DNA of 36,748 nucleotides from Sphingomonadales bacterium UBA656 (GTDB taxonomy: Bacteria; Pseudomonadota; Alphaproteobacteria; Sphingomonadales; Sphingomonadaceae): contig DBOC01000005.1 of assembly GCA_002299895.1 (NCBI GenBank), positions 1 to 36,748 of the forward strand, in the 5' to 3' direction. This document shows, in pieces, positions 1 to 7,122 of this stretch; position 1 is the first letter of the stretch, and every line of letters starts with the position of its first letter. The position numbers and the translations under genes are program-made. The notes below the pieces were generated by a model. That model was not told where the DNA came from. It did not search any database and saw only the letters and a list, made by a program, of their open reading frames with translations.

Positions 1-172
1 TCTAAGCTTACGCATCTTGTTCGTTTGGCGGAGCCTGTATTTAAGCCCTCACGCTACCAAAACTGCGGCGGAATTGTCCGCTCGCCTCATGCGCTTGCGC
101 AGCCTATGGCGAAACAGCGGCGAAAACGCAAGTTATTTGTGCATCTGCGCAATAATCGTTCGCGGATGCGCG
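1..172. other. left-edge intergenic region, possible start of a minus-strand gene
   Basis: No complete gene is supported here. On the minus strand an ATG at 15-13 opens a frame (Met-Arg-Lys-Leu-Arg) that runs off the left edge, but it has only a weak purine stretch upstream, so it is only a possible gene start. Just after the SDR stop codon there is an imperfect inverted repeat: GCATCTGCG at 141-149 and CGCGGATGC at 161-169, with an 11-base loop and one mismatch. It could end the folB-SDR transcript, but the T-run that follows on the minus strand is poor. The long plus-strand frame across this segment runs antisense into the SDR gene and looks like a shadow. Confidence 0.3.
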
Positions 173-928
173 CTAAAGATGCATGAAGTCGCGGTCGAAA
201 CTTTTCAGATGTGCACCACCGTCGACGAAAATCACTTGCCCGGTAACATCTTGCGCTTGGGCGAGATAGACGACGGCATCCGCGACAGCCGAAGGCGACG
301 GCAATGCGCCCAAAGGCATCATCTGCGCGAGCCGCGTTTCTTGCTCTGCCGTATAATCATCGGTGGCAATGACAAGACCGGGGGCAACGCCATTGTACCG
401 CGCGCGCCCCGCGAAGGATGCGGCCATGGACCGAATGGACGTCGCCAGCGCTTGCTTCGACAAGGTGTAGCTCATCTGGTCATGATGCGGATTGATGATG
501 CGTTGGTCGAGGATGTTGACGATGGCCGGCCGCGCCATTTTGCCGGCGGCTTGCACCAAAGCCTTACTTAACAATAAGGGTGCAAACAGGTTCAACCGGA
601 AATGCGCCTCCAGCGTTTCCAGCGTCATTGTCTGCCAATCGTCTTGCCCGAACATGGCCGCATTATTCACCAATAGGTCGGCTGTGCGCCCAAAATGCGT
701 GGCAATCATGTCCATAAGCTTGGCGGGATCGCCGATGCTTAGGTCGAAGGTGAATGGGTGCCACTCGCTTGCGTTTGCCTGTAGCGCTTCTGCTAGAGCC
801 GCTTCGGGCGGCGTATCCATATGGCTTACTAAAGCCAGCGCATAGCCAGCCGCAGCCAGTTTCGCTGCGATCTCCGCGCCCAGCCTGCGCTTGCCACCGG
901 TGACAATTGCAAGCGGCCTAACTGTCAC
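173..928 (-). CDS. SDR family oxidoreductase, pteridine reductase / dihydromonapterin reductase-like
   Basis: A 251-residue short-chain dehydrogenase that probably uses NADPH to reduce a dihydropterin. The N-terminal nucleotide-binding motif is TGGKRRLG (residues 10-17), the TGxxxRxG form typical of PTR1/FolM-type pteridine reductases rather than ordinary TGxxxGxG enzymes. NNAA is at 88-91. The catalytic triad fits the PTR1 pattern: Asp141 replaces the usual Ser, 13 residues before Tyr154, with Lys158 in YTLSK. The start is GTG at 928, which overlaps the folB stop by four bases (GTGA), so translation is probably coupled to folB. The folB neighbour supports a role in reduced folate or monapterin supply. 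The subfamily is inferred from these residues; a general SDR is the fallback. Confidence 0.85.
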   Translation of the reverse strand: MTVRPLAIVTGGKRRLGAEIAAKLAAAGYALALVSHMDTPPEAALAEALQANASEWHPFTFDLSIGDPAKLMDMIATHFGRTADLLVNNAAMFGQDDWQTMTLETLEAHFRLNLFAPLLLSKALVQAAGKMARPAIVNILDQRIINPHHDQMSYTLSKQALATSIRSMAASFAGRARYNGVAPGLVIATDDYTAEQETRLAQMMPLGALPSPSAVADAVVYLAQAQDVTGQVIFVDGGAHLKSFDRDFMHL

Positions 929-1293
929 TTGCGGCTCCGCGACATGGTGATGCCAATCGCTTCATTATCTTCGGCAATCGCCAGCTTGACGATTTTGACG
1001 ACGATGTTGCTGATCCGCGGGTCGTCGGCGAACAGATTGTCCATGATATGATCGGCGACCGCCTCAATCAGCGTGAAGTGCACGCCCTCAGGCAATTTTG
1101 TCGCTGCCTCTTTCAATGTCATATAATTTTTGGATGCCGATAAGGGCGTATCTGGCGCGTAATGCGGGGATATGTCCAACGTCGTGCTGATCGATATGCG
1201 CAACGGTTGCGGCAAATGCGTTTCCTGACTGTAAATGCCCGTCAGGACATTGACGACAAGATCATGCACTTCAAGAATTAAACTGTCGCTCAT
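925..1293 (-). CDS. folB: dihydroneopterin aldolase
   Basis: A 122-residue protein of the FolB family, which cleaves 7,8-dihydroneopterin to 6-hydroxymethyl-dihydropterin and glycolaldehyde in folate synthesis. It begins MSDSLILEVHDLVVNV, followed by a GIYSQE segment carrying the conserved acidic residue. The C-terminal VKIVKLAIAEDNEAIGI stretch holds the conserved lysine region. The open frame extends upstream to 1506, but that part overlaps the methyltransferase. The ATG at 1293 has a strong Shine-Dalgarno (AAGGAG, four bases before the ATG), so I chose it. It sits eight bases after the methyltransferase stop and overlaps the SDR start by four bases. Confidence 0.9.
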   Translation of the reverse strand: MSDSLILEVHDLVVNVLTGIYSQETHLPQPLRISISTTLDISPHYAPDTPLSASKNYMTLKEAATKLPEGVHFTLIEAVADHIMDNLFADDPRISNIVVKIVKLAIAEDNEAIGITMSRSRK

Positions 1294-1301
1294 ATCACTC
1301 C

Positions 1302-2180
1302 TTAACGCGACCATCGGGCGAATATGGCGGTGGGCAATAACATGCCCCTGCCTTGTTCGCGCACCGCCAGTTCGCCAAATTCCACCTTGCCGCCAAGATC
1401 TGCAAAATGCGATTCCAATAGCCCGCCCAATGCCAAAGCGGACATGCGCACGGCGTAGACAGTCAAAAACAAGAATTTCGATTCCGCATCCAACAGCTTG
1501 CGACAATTGGCGATCAGCTCGGGCAAGTCTTCCTCAAGACGCCATACTTCGCCTTCGGGGCCACGGCCATATTTGGGCGGGTCCAACAATATGCCGTCAT
1601 AGCGTTTTTCGCGGCGCACTTCGCGGGCAACGAATTTGGCGGCGTCATCAACGATCCAGCGAATGGGACGATCTGCCATGCCCGACATTTCGGCATTGGC
1701 CCGCGCCTGCCCAACAGATTTTTTGGACGCATCGACATGCACCATCTGCGCGCCCGCCGCGGACAAAGCGAGCGTGCCAACACCGGTATAGCCGAACAGG
1801 TTCATGGCAACCGGGTCAGTTACACCCGCCAATTGCCCGCGCATCCAACGCCACACCGGGTCCATATCTGGGAAAAAGCCCAAATGGCGAAACGGTGTGC
1901 AGGACGCCGTAAAATGCACTTCGTCATTCCACGATAATGGCCATCCATCCATAGGAACGGGTTTGTTATTATACCAACGACCGCCGCCATCATCGTCTGA
2001 TCCAGGAACAAATTCAGCGTCGGCGGGCCATTCTGTTAAGGCCGGCGCCCACATCGCCTGGGGTTCTGGGCGGATGAAATGGCGGTCGCCATAGGATTCA
2101 TATTTGCGCCCATCGCCTGAATCGATCAGCGTGTAATCGCTGCGCGGTTCGCTGATCAGGGTGACGAAATCCGGCTTCAT
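1302..2180 (-). CDS. class I SAM-dependent methyltransferase, RlmI/RlmK-like
   Basis: A protein of 292 residues with a Rossmann methyltransferase core in the C-terminal two thirds. SAM motif I is NLFGYTGVGTL at 128-138, the acidic end of strand 2 is VDASK at 149-153, and the catalytic-loop motif is DPPKYG at 200-205. The DPPK form is typical of the RlmI/RlmK/COG1092 family, which methylates 23S rRNA bases. There is no PUA domain as in E. coli RlmI, so the substrate is not proven. Two starts are possible: TTG at 2186, which overlaps the thrC stop as TTGA, or ATG at 2180. I prefer the ATG. It lies in the minus-strand run with thrC, folB and the SDR. Confidence 0.85.
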   Translation of the reverse strand: MKPDFVTLISEPRSDYTLIDSGDGRKYESYGDRHFIRPEPQAMWAPALTEWPADAEFVPGSDDDGGGRWYNNKPVPMDGWPLSWNDEVHFTASCTPFRHLGFFPDMDPVWRWMRGQLAGVTDPVAMNLFGYTGVGTLALSAAGAQMVHVDASKKSVGQARANAEMSGMADRPIRWIVDDAAKFVAREVRREKRYDGILLDPPKYGRGPEGEVWRLEEDLPELIANCRKLLDAESKFLFLTVYAVRMSALALGGLLESHFADLGGKVEFGELAVREQGRGMLLPTAIFARWSR

Positions 2181-2182
2181 AT

Positions 2183-3589
2183 TCAACGCGTGGCGCGCGC
2201 CAACACATAATCGCGCACCGCGTCATATTCGCCGGGCAGCACATCAAAGCGTTCTTCGCGGTCAAATAATTGCGCGACACGCGCGGGCAAAGCTGGACGG
2301 ATGCCGGTCGCATTTTCAACGGCATCCGGGAATTTTGCGGGATGCGCGGTGGCCAACGTCACCACGGGTACATCGGGTCGGATGCCGGCATTGCGCGCGG
2401 CATGCAAAGCGATTGCGGTATGCGGATCAATAATCTGGTCAGTAGCACCATAAGCCCAGCGCATCGCCGCAGACATTTGTTCGGCATCGGTGCGCGCGCT
2501 GGTGAGCATTGCCGCCTTTTTGCGCATGTCGACCGACAGCACCATCTTACCCATTTGTTCAAACCATTTCATCCGCGCGCCGGTGGTGAGGCCATCACGG
2601 CCTTCCAGATCGAACAATAAGCGTTCAAAATTGCTCGACACCTGAATATCCATGGATGGCGATGCTGTCGGGGTTACGCCCAGCACCGAATAGTCGCCTT
2701 TTGACAAGGCGCGATGCAAAATATCGTTGATGTTGGTAGCCACAATCAGCCGCTCAATTGGCAGACCCATTTGCGCGGCTACATAGCCTGCAAACACATC
2801 GCCAAAATTTCCGGTCGGTACCGAAAACGCAACCTTGCGTTCCGGGCCGCCCAGGCGAAGCGCGGCATAGAAATAATAGACAATCTGCGCCATCAAGCGG
2901 GCCCAGTTGATCGAGTTGACCGCGGATAAAGTCAGCGGACCATTGACGGCCTTATCGTTGAACATCCGCTTGACCATCGCTTGGGCATCATCAAAGCTGC
3001 CGCCGATAGCGATATTATGGACGTTTGGCGCAAGGATGGTTGTCATCTGCCGCCGCTGCACATCGGAAACGCGGTTATGTGGATGCAGCATGAAAATCTC
3101 AATCTGCGCGCGTCCGGCAACGGCATCAATTGCGGCTGAACCAGTGTCACCAGAGGTTGCGCCGACAATTGTCAGCTTTGTGTCGGTGCCCGATAAAAAA
3201 CGTTCAAAAAGCTGACCGAGCAATTGCAACGCCACATCCTTGAACGCCAAGGTTGGGCCGTGGAACAGCTCAAGCAACCAATGCTGGCTATCTAACTGCA
3301 CCAGCGGGGTAACCGCTGTATGGGCGAAGGAACCATAAGCTGCGGCGCATAGGCTTTTGAGTTCCGCCTCGTCCAAAACGCCTTTGGTAAAGGGCGCCAT
3401 GACGCGCACGGCCAGATCGACGTAGGACAGCCCGCGCATTGCGGCAATTTCGTCTGTCGAAAATTGCGGCCAATGGCGCGGCACATATAGTCCGCCGTCA
3501 CGGGCCAAGCCCGTCAGCGTGACGCCTGCAAAATCAAGCACGTCTGCGTTGCCGCGTGTGCTGATATATTCTGTTCCGTTTATCGCCAT
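2183..3589 (-). CDS. thrC: threonine synthase
   Basis: A 468-residue PLP enzyme that converts O-phospho-L-homoserine to L-threonine, the last step of threonine synthesis. The N-terminal MAINGTEYISTRG and DGGLYVPR are typical of the bacterial/fungal-type enzyme. The PLP lysine is Lys117 in HGPTLAFKD, and GATSGDTGSAA provides the phosphate-binding loop. Full length for this class. In-frame alternatives upstream are ATG at 3598 and TTG at 3628; none has a clear Shine-Dalgarno. I chose 3589 because the conserved sequence starts there. It lies downstream of the GMC oxidoreductase gene and ends against the methyltransferase start. Confidence 0.95.
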   Translation of the reverse strand: MAINGTEYISTRGNADVLDFAGVTLTGLARDGGLYVPRHWPQFSTDEIAAMRGLSYVDLAVRVMAPFTKGVLDEAELKSLCAAAYGSFAHTAVTPLVQLDSQHWLLELFHGPTLAFKDVALQLLGQLFERFLSGTDTKLTIVGATSGDTGSAAIDAVAGRAQIEIFMLHPHNRVSDVQRRQMTTILAPNVHNIAIGGSFDDAQAMVKRMFNDKAVNGPLTLSAVNSINWARLMAQIVYYFYAALRLGGPERKVAFSVPTGNFGDVFAGYVAAQMGLPIERLIVATNINDILHRALSKGDYSVLGVTPTASPSMDIQVSSNFERLLFDLEGRDGLTTGARMKWFEQMGKMVLSVDMRKKAAMLTSARTDAEQMSAAMRWAYGATDQIIDPHTAIALHAARNAGIRPDVPVVTLATAHPAKFPDAVENATGIRPALPARVAQLFDREERFDVLPGEYDAVRDYVLARATR

Positions 3590-3630
3590 AGCGGCCATGC
3601 GGTTAACCGCCGCGCCGCATTTACGCAAGA

Positions 3631-5214
3631 TTATTGCAAATCAGCGCGGACGAATTCGGCACATCTTTCGCCGATCATGATGCTTGGCGCGTTGGTGTTT
3701 CCAGAAACAAGGCGCGGCATGATGCTGGCATCGGCGACATAGAGTCCTTCTATGCCTCGATATTTCAGGCGCGAGTCGACAACATCATCGGCATTCGGCC
3801 CCATGCGGCAGGTACCAACGGGATGGTAGACGGTGTCGGCGCGGCTGCGGATTAGGTCATCCAAAGCCGCATCATCATTCATATCAACCGGATGCCGGTT
3901 CTTGCCATTATAGGCGGCGAGAGCAGGCGCTTCGAATATGCGATGCATTGCGCGCACGCCGGCGCGCAGTGTCGCCATGTCACGATCATCGCTTAAGAAA
4001 GCTGGATCAATGACTGGGGCGACTTTGGCGTCCGATGACGCCAAACGCACAGTGCCGCGGCTTTCAGGGCGCAAAACGCAGGCATGACAGCTAAAGCCGT
4101 GGCCTTTCACTTTGGAACGACCATGATCTTCCAGCATGGCGGGCACGAAATGATATTGGATATCGGGCGCTGGCAAGCTTGGGTCTGAACGCCAGAAGCC
4201 GCCCGCCTCGGCAAAGCAAGTTGTCATGACGCCTGTGCGCTGGCGGCGATGTTCGATGATCGCCTTGACCATCTTGACCGTACCGGCGAGCGAATCGCCA
4301 AAGAAATCATCCTTGGATTGGGTTTCAAAGCTGGAGACATAGTCGATATGGTCTTGCAGGTCGGCACCAATGGCGGCCTTGTCATGGATAACGTCCACGC
4401 CAACGCTGCGTAAATGTTCGGCTGGACCTATTCCGGATAGCATCAGGATTTGTGGCGAACCAAATGCGCCTGCAGATAAGATCACCGCGCCGCGCGCTTT
4501 AATCGTCCTGCGCGTGCGGCCCTGACGAATGACCACGCCCGTGGCACGGCCATTTTCGACGATGATCTTTTCGGTCAGCGCGCCAGTCAGAACCTCCATC
4601 CGATCTCGCGCAGGCTCAACATAAGCGCGCGCTGCGGTCCAGCGTTCGCCGCCCTTTTGCGTGACCTGATACAGGCCAAAGCCGTCCTGTGTTGCGCCGT
4701 TGAAGTCCGGATTGACCGGCAATTGCAATTCAGATGCTGCCTCAACAAAGGCCAAGCTGCCTGCTTGCGGCCAGCGTTGATCAGAAACCGAAAGCGGCCC
4801 GCCCGATCCGTGAAAAGCATCTGCGCCGCGTTCATTATCTTCACAGCGTTTGAAATAGGGCAAGACGTCATCATAAGACCAACCATCGCAACCCAAGGCG
4901 GCCCAATTGTCATAATCATATTTATGGCCGCGAATGTAGACCATTGCGTTGATCGCGCTCGACCCGCCAAGACCTCTGCCGCGCGGTTGATAGCCCGTGC
5001 GGCCGTTCAGTCCCTTTTGCGGGACGGTTTCATATTTGTAATTGGACGCATTGCGGATGAACGGCATGAAGCCGGGCGTCTTGATCAACATGTTATTGTT
5101 ATTGCCGCCCGCCTCAATCAAGCAGACGGTATATTTGCCACCTTCGGACAGGCGTCCGGCGGCTGCGCTGCCTGCGGAACCACCGCCAATAACAATGATG
5201 TCAAATTCGTTCAT
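3631..5214 (-). CDS. GMC family oxidoreductase (choline dehydrogenase-like flavoenzyme)
   Basis: An FAD-dependent alcohol oxidase or dehydrogenase of the glucose-methanol-choline family, 527 residues. The FAD-binding IIVIGGGSAGSAAAGRL is at the N terminus, followed by the GMC signature GRGLGGSSAINAMVYIRG. Near the C terminus are the active-site His in YHPVGTCRMG and the Asn in GNTNAPSIMIGERC. No signal peptide is seen, so it is probably cytoplasmic. The frame is open further upstream (to 5316), but the ATG at 5214 has a Shine-Dalgarno (GAGGGAG, 8 nt away) and starts at the FAD motif. The Shine-Dalgarno lies within a predicted hairpin (see separate entry). The substrate cannot be told from sequence; the desaturase next door might hint at lipid or alcohol substrates, but this is weak. 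Confidence 0.9.
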   Translation of the reverse strand: MNEFDIIVIGGGSAGSAAAGRLSEGGKYTVCLIEAGGNNNNMLIKTPGFMPFIRNASNYKYETVPQKGLNGRTGYQPRGRGLGGSSAINAMVYIRGHKYDYDNWAALGCDGWSYDDVLPYFKRCEDNERGADAFHGSGGPLSVSDQRWPQAGSLAFVEAASELQLPVNPDFNGATQDGFGLYQVTQKGGERWTAARAYVEPARDRMEVLTGALTEKIIVENGRATGVVIRQGRTRRTIKARGAVILSAGAFGSPQILMLSGIGPAEHLRSVGVDVIHDKAAIGADLQDHIDYVSSFETQSKDDFFGDSLAGTVKMVKAIIEHRRQRTGVMTTCFAEAGGFWRSDPSLPAPDIQYHFVPAMLEDHGRSKVKGHGFSCHACVLRPESRGTVRLASSDAKVAPVIDPAFLSDDRDMATLRAGVRAMHRIFEAPALAAYNGKNRHPVDMNDDAALDDLIRSRADTVYHPVGTCRMGPNADDVVDSRLKYRGIEGLYVADASIMPRLVSGNTNAPSIMIGERCAEFVRADLQ

Positions 5215-5222
5215 AACGCTTG

Positions 5223-5240
5223 CTCCCTCTTCGAGAGGAG
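5223..5240 (-). promoter_or_regulatory. hairpin covering the Shine-Dalgarno of the GMC oxidoreductase gene
   Basis: In the minus-strand RNA the sequence CUCCUCU-CGA-AGAGGGAG can fold into a seven-pair stem with one bulged G and a three-base loop. Its 3' arm is the only good ribosome-binding site (GAGGGAG, 5229-5223) for the ATG at 5214. If it forms, it would limit translation until opened by temperature, a ribosome or a ligand. This is base pairing read by eye; no energy was computed. Confidence 0.4.
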
Positions 5241-5282
5241 GTTTAAGCGGACGATTAATTACTGGCAAGGGTGTAAATAGGC

Positions 5283-6179
5283 TCAGTCGCCTTTGGCTTG
5301 CTGGCCTGCCAGCCATTGCGCACGGATGCTGTCCGACGTGTCGCGGCTGCCATCATGGCTCCAGCCCGGCGGGCGCCACAGATAAGAGAATTTATGCCGC
5401 CATGGCGCAGACCATAAGTCTTGGGCGATGCCGATCCATTCATGAAACACGCTCCACAACAGGTTGAATGTGCCCAATTGCTTGACGATGCCATAACGGA
5501 TTTTTTCGCCTTCCACTTCCTCGGTAAAGGTGCCGAACATGCGGTCCCAGATGATGAAGGTCCCGGCGTAATTGCGATCCAGATAACGCGGGTTGGTCGC
5601 ATGATGGACGCGGTGATGGCTCGGTGTATTCATCACATATTCGATCCAGCGTGGAAATTTATATATCGCCTCGGTGTGGATCCAGAATTGATAAATGAGA
5701 TTGAACGCGCCGACGAACAACAACATCGCCGGATGGAAGCCCAGAAATGCCAAAGGTATGCGGAAGATAAAGCCAAGCGCGATAAAGCCGGTCCATGTTT
5801 GGCGTAATGCCGTCGATAGATTATAATGCTGGCTACTGTGATGGTTTACATGGCTTGCCCAGAACCAGCGTACGCGATGTCCCGAACGATGCGCCCAATA
5901 ATATGCCAGATCATCGAGCACAAAACATAACGGCCATGCCCACCAGACCCAGCCAATTTCGAACACACGATTTTCGTAAATCCACATGGCAAGGCTAAAC
6001 ACCAATGCGCCTGTCAATGCGCCAGCCACGGTGCTGCCGGTGCCTAAGGCGAGCGATGTTAGCGTATCGCGTGGTTCATATTTTTCTGGCGCGCGCCGCC
6101 GCGCCCATAACATCTCTGCAACGATCAGGATGATGAACGCCGGAACGGCATAATCAATGGGGCTGAACAGTTCAGGCAT
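5283..6179 (-). CDS. sterol desaturase / fatty acid hydroxylase family membrane protein
   Basis: A 298-residue integral membrane protein of the di-iron fatty acid hydroxylase superfamily. The histidine boxes are HRSGH (97-101), HVNHH (110-114) with His118, His168, and HHRVHH (188-193). These ligate two irons and support hydroxylation or desaturation of a lipid C-H bond. Several membrane segments surround them (about 10-26, 45-68, 76-95, 130-165). The family includes sterol desaturases, alkylglycerol monooxygenase and carotenoid hydroxylases, so the substrate is open. The start ATG at 6179 overlaps the preceding gene by eight bases, implying co-translation with the one-TM protein and the sulfur transferase upstream. 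Confidence 0.88.
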   Translation of the reverse strand: MPELFSPIDYAVPAFIILIVAEMLWARRRAPEKYEPRDTLTSLALGTGSTVAGALTGALVFSLAMWIYENRVFEIGWVWWAWPLCFVLDDLAYYWAHRSGHRVRWFWASHVNHHSSQHYNLSTALRQTWTGFIALGFIFRIPLAFLGFHPAMLLFVGAFNLIYQFWIHTEAIYKFPRWIEYVMNTPSHHRVHHATNPRYLDRNYAGTFIIWDRMFGTFTEEVEGEKIRYGIVKQLGTFNLLWSVFHEWIGIAQDLWSAPWRHKFSYLWRPPGWSHDGSRDTSDSIRAQWLAGQQAKGD

Positions 6180-6588
6180 GTGGACGTCCTATATTCAAAT
6201 GGCGTAGGCCTGCGGCCCAAGCTGGTGCGCGCGCACCTAAATCGAGCGTCACCGAGCCAAAGGTTTTTTCGCCCGTGCCGACGGTGAGGAAATTTTGGTC
6301 AAGCCGTGCTTCATTATGGTGATCTAGCAAACGTCCGACCCATTGCACGCCATGGCGGCGGACCAGCAGATGCCTGCCGTCGGCATCGCGCAGGAGCGCC
6401 GCGATACCCGCCTTATCGATGACGATTTCCACCGGATCGAACCCGCATAAAGTCTGTTGGGCAATTTCGCGTGCTTGCTCTTCGCTGCGTATGCGCACGT
6501 CGCCGCCAAGCTTCCAGAATCTCGCCAGCCAGGCGATGAACAGAATCGCGGCGATGGATCCCGCAAGCTTGAGCAATTCTGCTGTCAC
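6172..6588 (-). CDS. hypothetical membrane-anchored protein
   Basis: A protein of 138 residues that I do not recognise. Residues 5-25 form one clear transmembrane segment (LLKLAGSIAAILFIAWLARF). The rest is soluble and mixed alpha/beta: a helix-like RSEEQAREIAQQTLCGF, then alternating strands up to a hydrophobic WAAGLRHL near the end. No catalytic motif is evident. It starts with GTG at 6588, overlapping the sulfur-transferase stop by four bases (GTGA), and its end overlaps the desaturase start by eight bases. The coupling suggests a partner or assembly role for the desaturase, but that is inference only. Confidence 0.75.
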   Translation of the reverse strand: MTAELLKLAGSIAAILFIAWLARFWKLGGDVRIRSEEQAREIAQQTLCGFDPVEIVIDKAGIAALLRDADGRHLLVRRHGVQWVGRLLDHHNEARLDQNFLTVGTGEKTFGSVTLDLGARAPAWAAGLRHLNIGRPHA

Positions 6589-7016
6589 GAAGCCCGCCCG
6601 CGCAGCATGTCCATCATTGCGGCCACTGGCGTTAAGTCATAACCGGCGTCCGCCGCCTTTTCCGACAACACCGCAGGATGTTCCCCCTTGGAAGCTTGCG
6701 CCAAAGCCCATAACAAAGTCGAGCGCGTGCCGGATCGGCAATAAGCGAGGATTTTACCGTCTGTTTTTGCCAGCGCTTCGGCCATAGCGGTCACCTGCCA
6801 TTCGGCAAAGCCTGCATGCGTCACTGGAATGGCGACATAATCCAACCCGGCGGCACGCGCTGCAATTTCAATCTCTGCACCGGGCGTTTGATCGGCGGAT
6901 TCATCTTCAGGACGATTGTTGATGATCAGTGTGACGCCTGCTTGCGCAGCGTCCATAACGTCGCCAACCGCAATTTGCGGTGCTACCGAGATACGGTCTG
7001 TGAGTTGACGAAACAT
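6585..7016 (-). CDS. TIGR01244 / DUF442 family sulfur transferase
   Basis: A 143-residue protein of the DUF442/TIGR01244 family, related in fold to dual-specificity phosphatases. MFRQLTDRISVAPQI and the INNRPEDES segment are typical. The active loop is C93-R-S-G-T-R98, which fits the six-residue CRxGxR loop of rhodaneses rather than the CX5R loop of phosphatases, so a sulfur-transfer role is more likely. Homologues occur alone or fused to ETHE1-like sulfur dioxygenases. The frame is open to 7082, but ATG 7016 has an AGGA ribosome site and begins the conserved domain. It leads the three-gene overlapping unit with the one-TM protein and the desaturase. Confidence 0.8.
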   Translation of the reverse strand: MFRQLTDRISVAPQIAVGDVMDAAQAGVTLIINNRPEDESADQTPGAEIEIAARAAGLDYVAIPVTHAGFAEWQVTAMAEALAKTDGKILAYCRSGTRSTLLWALAQASKGEHPAVLSEKAADAGYDLTPVAAMMDMLRGRAS

Positions 7017-7122
7017 CTGAAAAATCCTGTTAAAAAATCGCCCGAGCGGACGACAATTTAACCGTCCTATTTTAATCCGCAATCGATAACAAGGAAGGAC
7101 GATGCGACGATAAATTTCTTGC

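Noticed and set aside
17..571. 184-codon plus-strand frame at the left edge
   Set aside because: Mostly antisense to the SDR gene; no recognisable domain and no ribosome site.
7091..7113. AAGGAAGGACG followed by ATG-CGA-CGA-TAA on the plus strand
   Set aside because: A strong ribosome-site look-alike, but the frame is three codons with no downstream plus-strand gene to act as a leader for.
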